Shown piece after piece: positions 19,793 to 22,761 of a DNA stretch of 22,761 nucleotides. Where the stretch lies: the IMG/VR virus record IMGVR_UViG_3300022698_000056, positions 1-22,761 of that record; one strand, written 5' to 3'. The notes under the pieces are model-generated. The model made no database searches, was not told the DNA's origin, and saw only the letters and a list, made by a program, of their open reading frames with translations. This stretch comes from a virus. The first letter of the stretch is position 1; the number at the start of each line of letters is the position of its first letter. The position numbers and the translations under genes were made by a program.

Positions 19793-22761
19793 ATGAAAAA
19801 AGTCGTATTTACGTTCGGCAGGATGAACCCGCCGACCATTGGTCACCAGAAATTGGTCGACAAAGTAATGTCGGTTGCCAAGAAAGAAAAGGGTGAACCG
19901 AGAATCTATCTGTCTCACACACAGAACGCTAAGAAAGACCCCCTCGATTATATCACTAAGATCCAGATGGCTCGCAAGGCATTTGGCAAACCGGTTATAA
20001 AGAGTCCTTCCAAAACCGTATTCCAGATTATGTCAGAGCTTGAGAAGGCTGGCTTTACTGACGTGATTATGGTAGTTGGTAGCGACCGTGTCAATGAGTT
20101 TGGTTCTTTACTAAAGAAGTACAACGGTAAAACCTACAACTTCGATTCAATCACAACCGTTTCTGCTGGCGAACGTGACCCTGACGCACAAGGTGTTGAG
20201 GGTATGTCTGCGTCTAAGCTTCGCGCTGTTGCTGTTGACGGCGACTTTGATACGTTCAAGCAAGGTCTAGCTAAAGGTTTGAAGGATTCTGACGCCAAGA
20301 AGATCTATGATACAATTCGCAAAGTTTTGGGCGAAGAAGTTGAATTAGACGAGAATCGCAAACCTCTATCGATTGCACAACGTCAAGCTAAGGCTCGTCA
20401 GATGCGACGTCTAGCACCTAAGTTGGCTCGTATGCGCAAGGTTAAGCAAAAGCGTATGGCTGATTCTGATGCACTAAAGACTAGAGCACAGAAAGCAGCA
20501 AGAAATATTGTCCGTAAGAAAGTTGCAGGACAACGTGGCGCAGATTACAGTTCGCTTTCTCCTGCAGAGAAGATTACGGTCGATAAGTTGGTTGCTAAGA
20601 AATCGGCAGTTATCTCCAGACTAGCCAAGAAGTTACTACCAAAGGTTCGTAAGTCTGAGCAAGAAAGGTTGAAGCAAGCTAGAACTTCAAAGAAAGAAGA
20701 GCTAGACATCGATTTGATGTTTGAGCAGGTTATTGAAGAGAATCGTAAGAATCCTGAAGACCCAGATATCGGTGATCGTGAAGGCAGTCAACCTAAAAAG
20801 TATCACAGCGGTTTAGCAAAGTCTACCAAGAAGAAGCGTGACTCGCAGTTTAAGAAAGGTGCTGAGAAAGATTCGGACGATCCTTCTGCATATCCCGATA
20901 AGCACGCTGGTGATTCTGACGCTAAGACCAAGCCGAGCAAGTACACCAAAAAGTATCACCAAATGTACGGTGAAGATGCTATTGAACGTGCAAGGGAAAA
21001 GATTGCTCGTGAGAAAGAAAGAGATAAGCGTAAGCACGATTCAATCCTAGACCGCGCACGTACTCGTGCTGCTCAGCAGAAGAATGCTCAAACGGAAAGT
21101 TTTGAACTGACCGAAAACGCTAAAGCTGCCCTGCAAAAGAAATCAGAAAAGTCTGGTATTGCATACGGTATCCTGAAGAAAGTTTACGATCGTGGACTAG
21201 CTGCATGGCGCACGGGGCATCGTCCTGGAGCAACACAACAGCAGTGGGGTTTTGCACGAGTCAACTCTTTCATTACTGGCGGTAAGACTAGAACTACTGC
21301 TGATGCAGACTTGTGGCGTAAGCATAAGGGTAAGCCAGCCAAAAAAGAAGAAGTTGAGCTAGAAGAAAAGTTCAAGATCGACCGCAATACATACTTTATG
21401 GGTAAACCTGCAGATAAAGTTTATTCCCACGATTCTTGGTATAGTATTGCTAAAGTAGGTAAAGATTGGGTTGTATCTAACCCTGATGACGAATTTGTCA
21501 GCAAGCATAAGTCACTTCGCGATGCTAAAGCTGAAATTCAAGGAATAACTGAAGAAGGTGGCGCTGGCGAAGAAGGTACTGACAAGCTAGTTAAAAAATA
21601 TAAGGAAGAAACACCAGAATGCTGGGATGGATATAAGCAACAAGGAATGAAAAAGAAAGGCGACAAAATGGTGCCTAACTGCGTTCCTGAATCTGTCGAG
21701 TTAGAAGAAGGCGTAAACGATCCTGCTATCTTTAAAGCAGTGTTTCTAGCCGGTGGTCCTGGATCTGGTAAGTCTTTTATTGTTGGTAAAACAGCATTAA
21801 CTTCTTTTGGTTTTAAATTGATCAACTCTGACGATGCCTTCGAAGCTGCTCTTAAGAAAGCTAACCTAACAGCAACACCAAAAGACATCTATTCTCCCAA
21901 GGGGCAAGAAATCAGATCAAAGGCTGTTGCCATTACTGGTAAAAAGATGCAGCTTGCTATTGATGGTCGTCTCGGTTTAGTTATTGACGGTACTGGTAAG
22001 AACTACGAAAAGATCAAAAAACAAGTTGAAATGCTTCGTGAATTGGGTTACGAAGTTCAAATGCTATTTGTTAACACTGATTTGGAAACTGCACAAAACC
22101 GTAATCAGAAAAGAGAAAGAACACTACCAAAAGATCAAGTTGAAAAGATGTGGAATGATGTGCAGAAAAACATCGGTAAATTCCAAAACTTATTCCGCAA
22201 TAATTTGATTGTAGTGGATAACTCTGATGGGTCTAACGTAGATAAAATTACAATGTCTGTCTATAAAAAGGTCGGTAACTGGGCTAAAACACCAGTAAAA
22301 ACATCTAAGGCTCGTAAGTGGATTGATCAACAGCGTGCTAAAAGTGCACCTAAATCATTAGATGAATCTTTCGAGACTATGTTTGCGAACGAGTTTATGT
22401 CAATTCAAGGTGCGTTTGAACACCACCCTGACGTTCAAGCAAAACTAGACGAGAACGACGAATGCTGCGATGAATGCGAAGATATCTTTGAGCAGGTTCT
22501 TGAAGAAGCAGAGTATCAAGGCAAAAAGGTTACACTGAACGATCCGATTCGTGGTGGTTCTAAGAAGTTTTATGTCTATGTAAAAAACGACAAAGGCAAT
22601 GTTGTGAAGGTTTCATTCGGTGATCCGAATATGGAAATCAAACGTGACGACCCCGCAAGAAGAAAAAGTTTCCGCGCAAGACACAATTGTGCAGATCCAG
22701 GACCAAAGTGGAAAGCACGATACTGGTCTTGCTGGCAATGGCGTGCTGGCGCAAAAGTTGA
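19793..22761 (+). CDS. Giant multidomain late protein: nucleotidyltransferase, DUF modules, P-loop kinase; probable protease-processed polyprotein (3' end cut by window)
   Basis: At least 989 residues, with no stop before the window ends. Domain 1 (1-~186): cytidylyltransferase-like fold, FGRMNPPTIGH with T15-x-G-H18 and GMSASKLR (137-144), as in NadM/RibF-type enzymes. Then Lys/Arg-rich regions (~188-316, 317-441). At ~450-505, AYGILKKVYDRGLAAWRTGH recalls a phage module annotated as DUF5824. At ~595-637 is a PECWDGYKQQGMKKKG motif. At ~640-800 is a P-loop kinase (G654-GPGSGKS661, zeta-toxin/PNK-like). From ~906 a module with RRKSFRARHNC. Boundaries coincide with (L/I)xE sites after E187, E316, E441, E525, E639, E858, E887 and E905, like T4 gp21 cleavage sites. 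A late promoter precedes it. Confidence 0.85.
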   Translation, partial: MKKVVFTFGRMNPPTIGHQKLVDKVMSVAKKEKGEPRIYLSHTQNAKKDPLDYITKIQMARKAFGKPVIKSPSKTVFQIMSELEKAGFTDVIMVVGSDRVNEFGSLLKKYNGKTYNFDSITTVSAGERDPDAQGVEGMSASKLRAVAVDGDFDTFKQGLAKGLKDSDAKKIYDTIRKVLGEEVELDENRKPLSIAQRQAKARQMRRLAPKLARMRKVKQKRMADSDALKTRAQKAARNIVRKKVAGQRGADYSSLSPAEKITVDKLVAKKSAVISRLAKKLLPKVRKSEQERLKQARTSKKEELDIDLMFEQVIEENRKNPEDPDIGDREGSQPKKYHSGLAKSTKKKRDSQFKKGAEKDSDDPSAYPDKHAGDSDAKTKPSKYTKKYHQMYGEDAIERAREKIAREKERDKRKHDSILDRARTRAAQQKNAQTESFELTENAKAALQKKSEKSGIAYGILKKVYDRGLAAWRTGHRPGATQQQWGFARVNSFITGGKTRTTADADLWRKHKGKPAKKEEVELEEKFKIDRNTYFMGKPADKVYSHDSWYSIAKVGKDWVVSNPDDEFVSKHKSLRDAKAEIQGITEEGGAGEEGTDKLVKKYKEETPECWDGYKQQGMKKKGDKMVPNCVPESVELEEGVNDPAIFKAVFLAGGPGSGKSFIVGKTALTSFGFKLINSDDAFEAALKKANLTATPKDIYSPKGQEIRSKAVAITGKKMQLAIDGRLGLVIDGTGKNYEKIKKQVEMLRELGYEVQMLFVNTDLETAQNRNQKRERTLPKDQVEKMWNDVQKNIGKFQNLFRNNLIVVDNSDGSNVDKITMSVYKKVGNWAKTPVKTSKARKWIDQQRAKSAPKSLDESFETMFANEFMSIQGAFEHHPDVQAKLDENDECCDECEDIFEQVLEEAEYQGKKVTLNDPIRGGSKKFYVYVKNDKGNVVKVSFGDPNMEIKRDDPARRKSFRARHNCADPGPKWKARYWSCWQWRAGAKV

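Overview
The window is part of a T4-like (Tevenvirinae-type) myophage genome, or a close marine-type relative. The evidence is a compact, almost entirely plus-strand replication and recombination block: gp44 and gp62 clamp loader subunits, RegA, a B-family gp43 polymerase, UvsX and gp41 helicase. Two exact TATAAATA late-promoter boxes follow. The Hsp20 gene, the large multidomain protein at the right end and several conserved unknowns resemble genes I associate with marine T4-like phages such as cyanophages. The tRNA closely resembles enterobacterial tRNA-Ile2 (CAT), which weakly points to a gammaproteobacterial host. The host cannot be fixed from this sequence.

Layout. 1-327: a GC-richer stretch whose best coding signal is on the minus strand, abutting the C-terminal part of a DsbA-like gene; this may be a chimeric or recombination junction. 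305-3390: promoter, hairpin, tRNA-Ile(CAT), then gp44-dexA-gp62-regA-mazG-like and a small gene, mostly overlapping. 3391-5434: hairpin leader, hsp20, terminator, an M15-family peptidase and three small or conserved unknown genes. 5491-6851: small early-type genes behind near-identical promoters. 6868-14146: a tightly overlapped operon of HAD phosphatase, DNA polymerase split into 43A and 43B with a small foreign gene between them, a DUF2061-like membrane protein, uvsX, gp41 and dCMP deaminase-like genes. 14154-17494: a second early-type region with three more copies of the same promoter and a structured 5' leader RNA. 17497-22761: a late-promoter region with three genes that look like head-packaged, prohead-protease-processed proteins.

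How the genes work together. The central genes form the T4-type replisome (clamp loader, polymerase, helicase) and recombinase, with nucleotide-pool enzymes (MazG-like, HAD nucleotidase-like, dCMP deaminase-like) and the translational repressor RegA. The early cassettes probably encode host-takeover proteins, including a putative papain-like Cys/His protein and a putative HExxH metalloprotein.

The most interesting region is the right end. Two late genes begin with 10-residue sequences matching the capsid-targeting signal of T4 internal proteins (MKTYQEFIAE), each ending at Glu10. Behind that signal sit a possible PD-(D/E)xK-like nuclease and a KxDG nucleotidyltransferase/ligase-like protein. 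The third gene is a protein of at least 989 residues whose domains (nucleotidyltransferase, basic linkers, DUF-like modules, P-loop kinase) are separated by repeated (L/I)xE sites like those cut by the T4 gp21 protease. My inference is a packaged, ejected set of nucleic-acid-processing enzymes. All functional statements are from reading motifs; no search was run.
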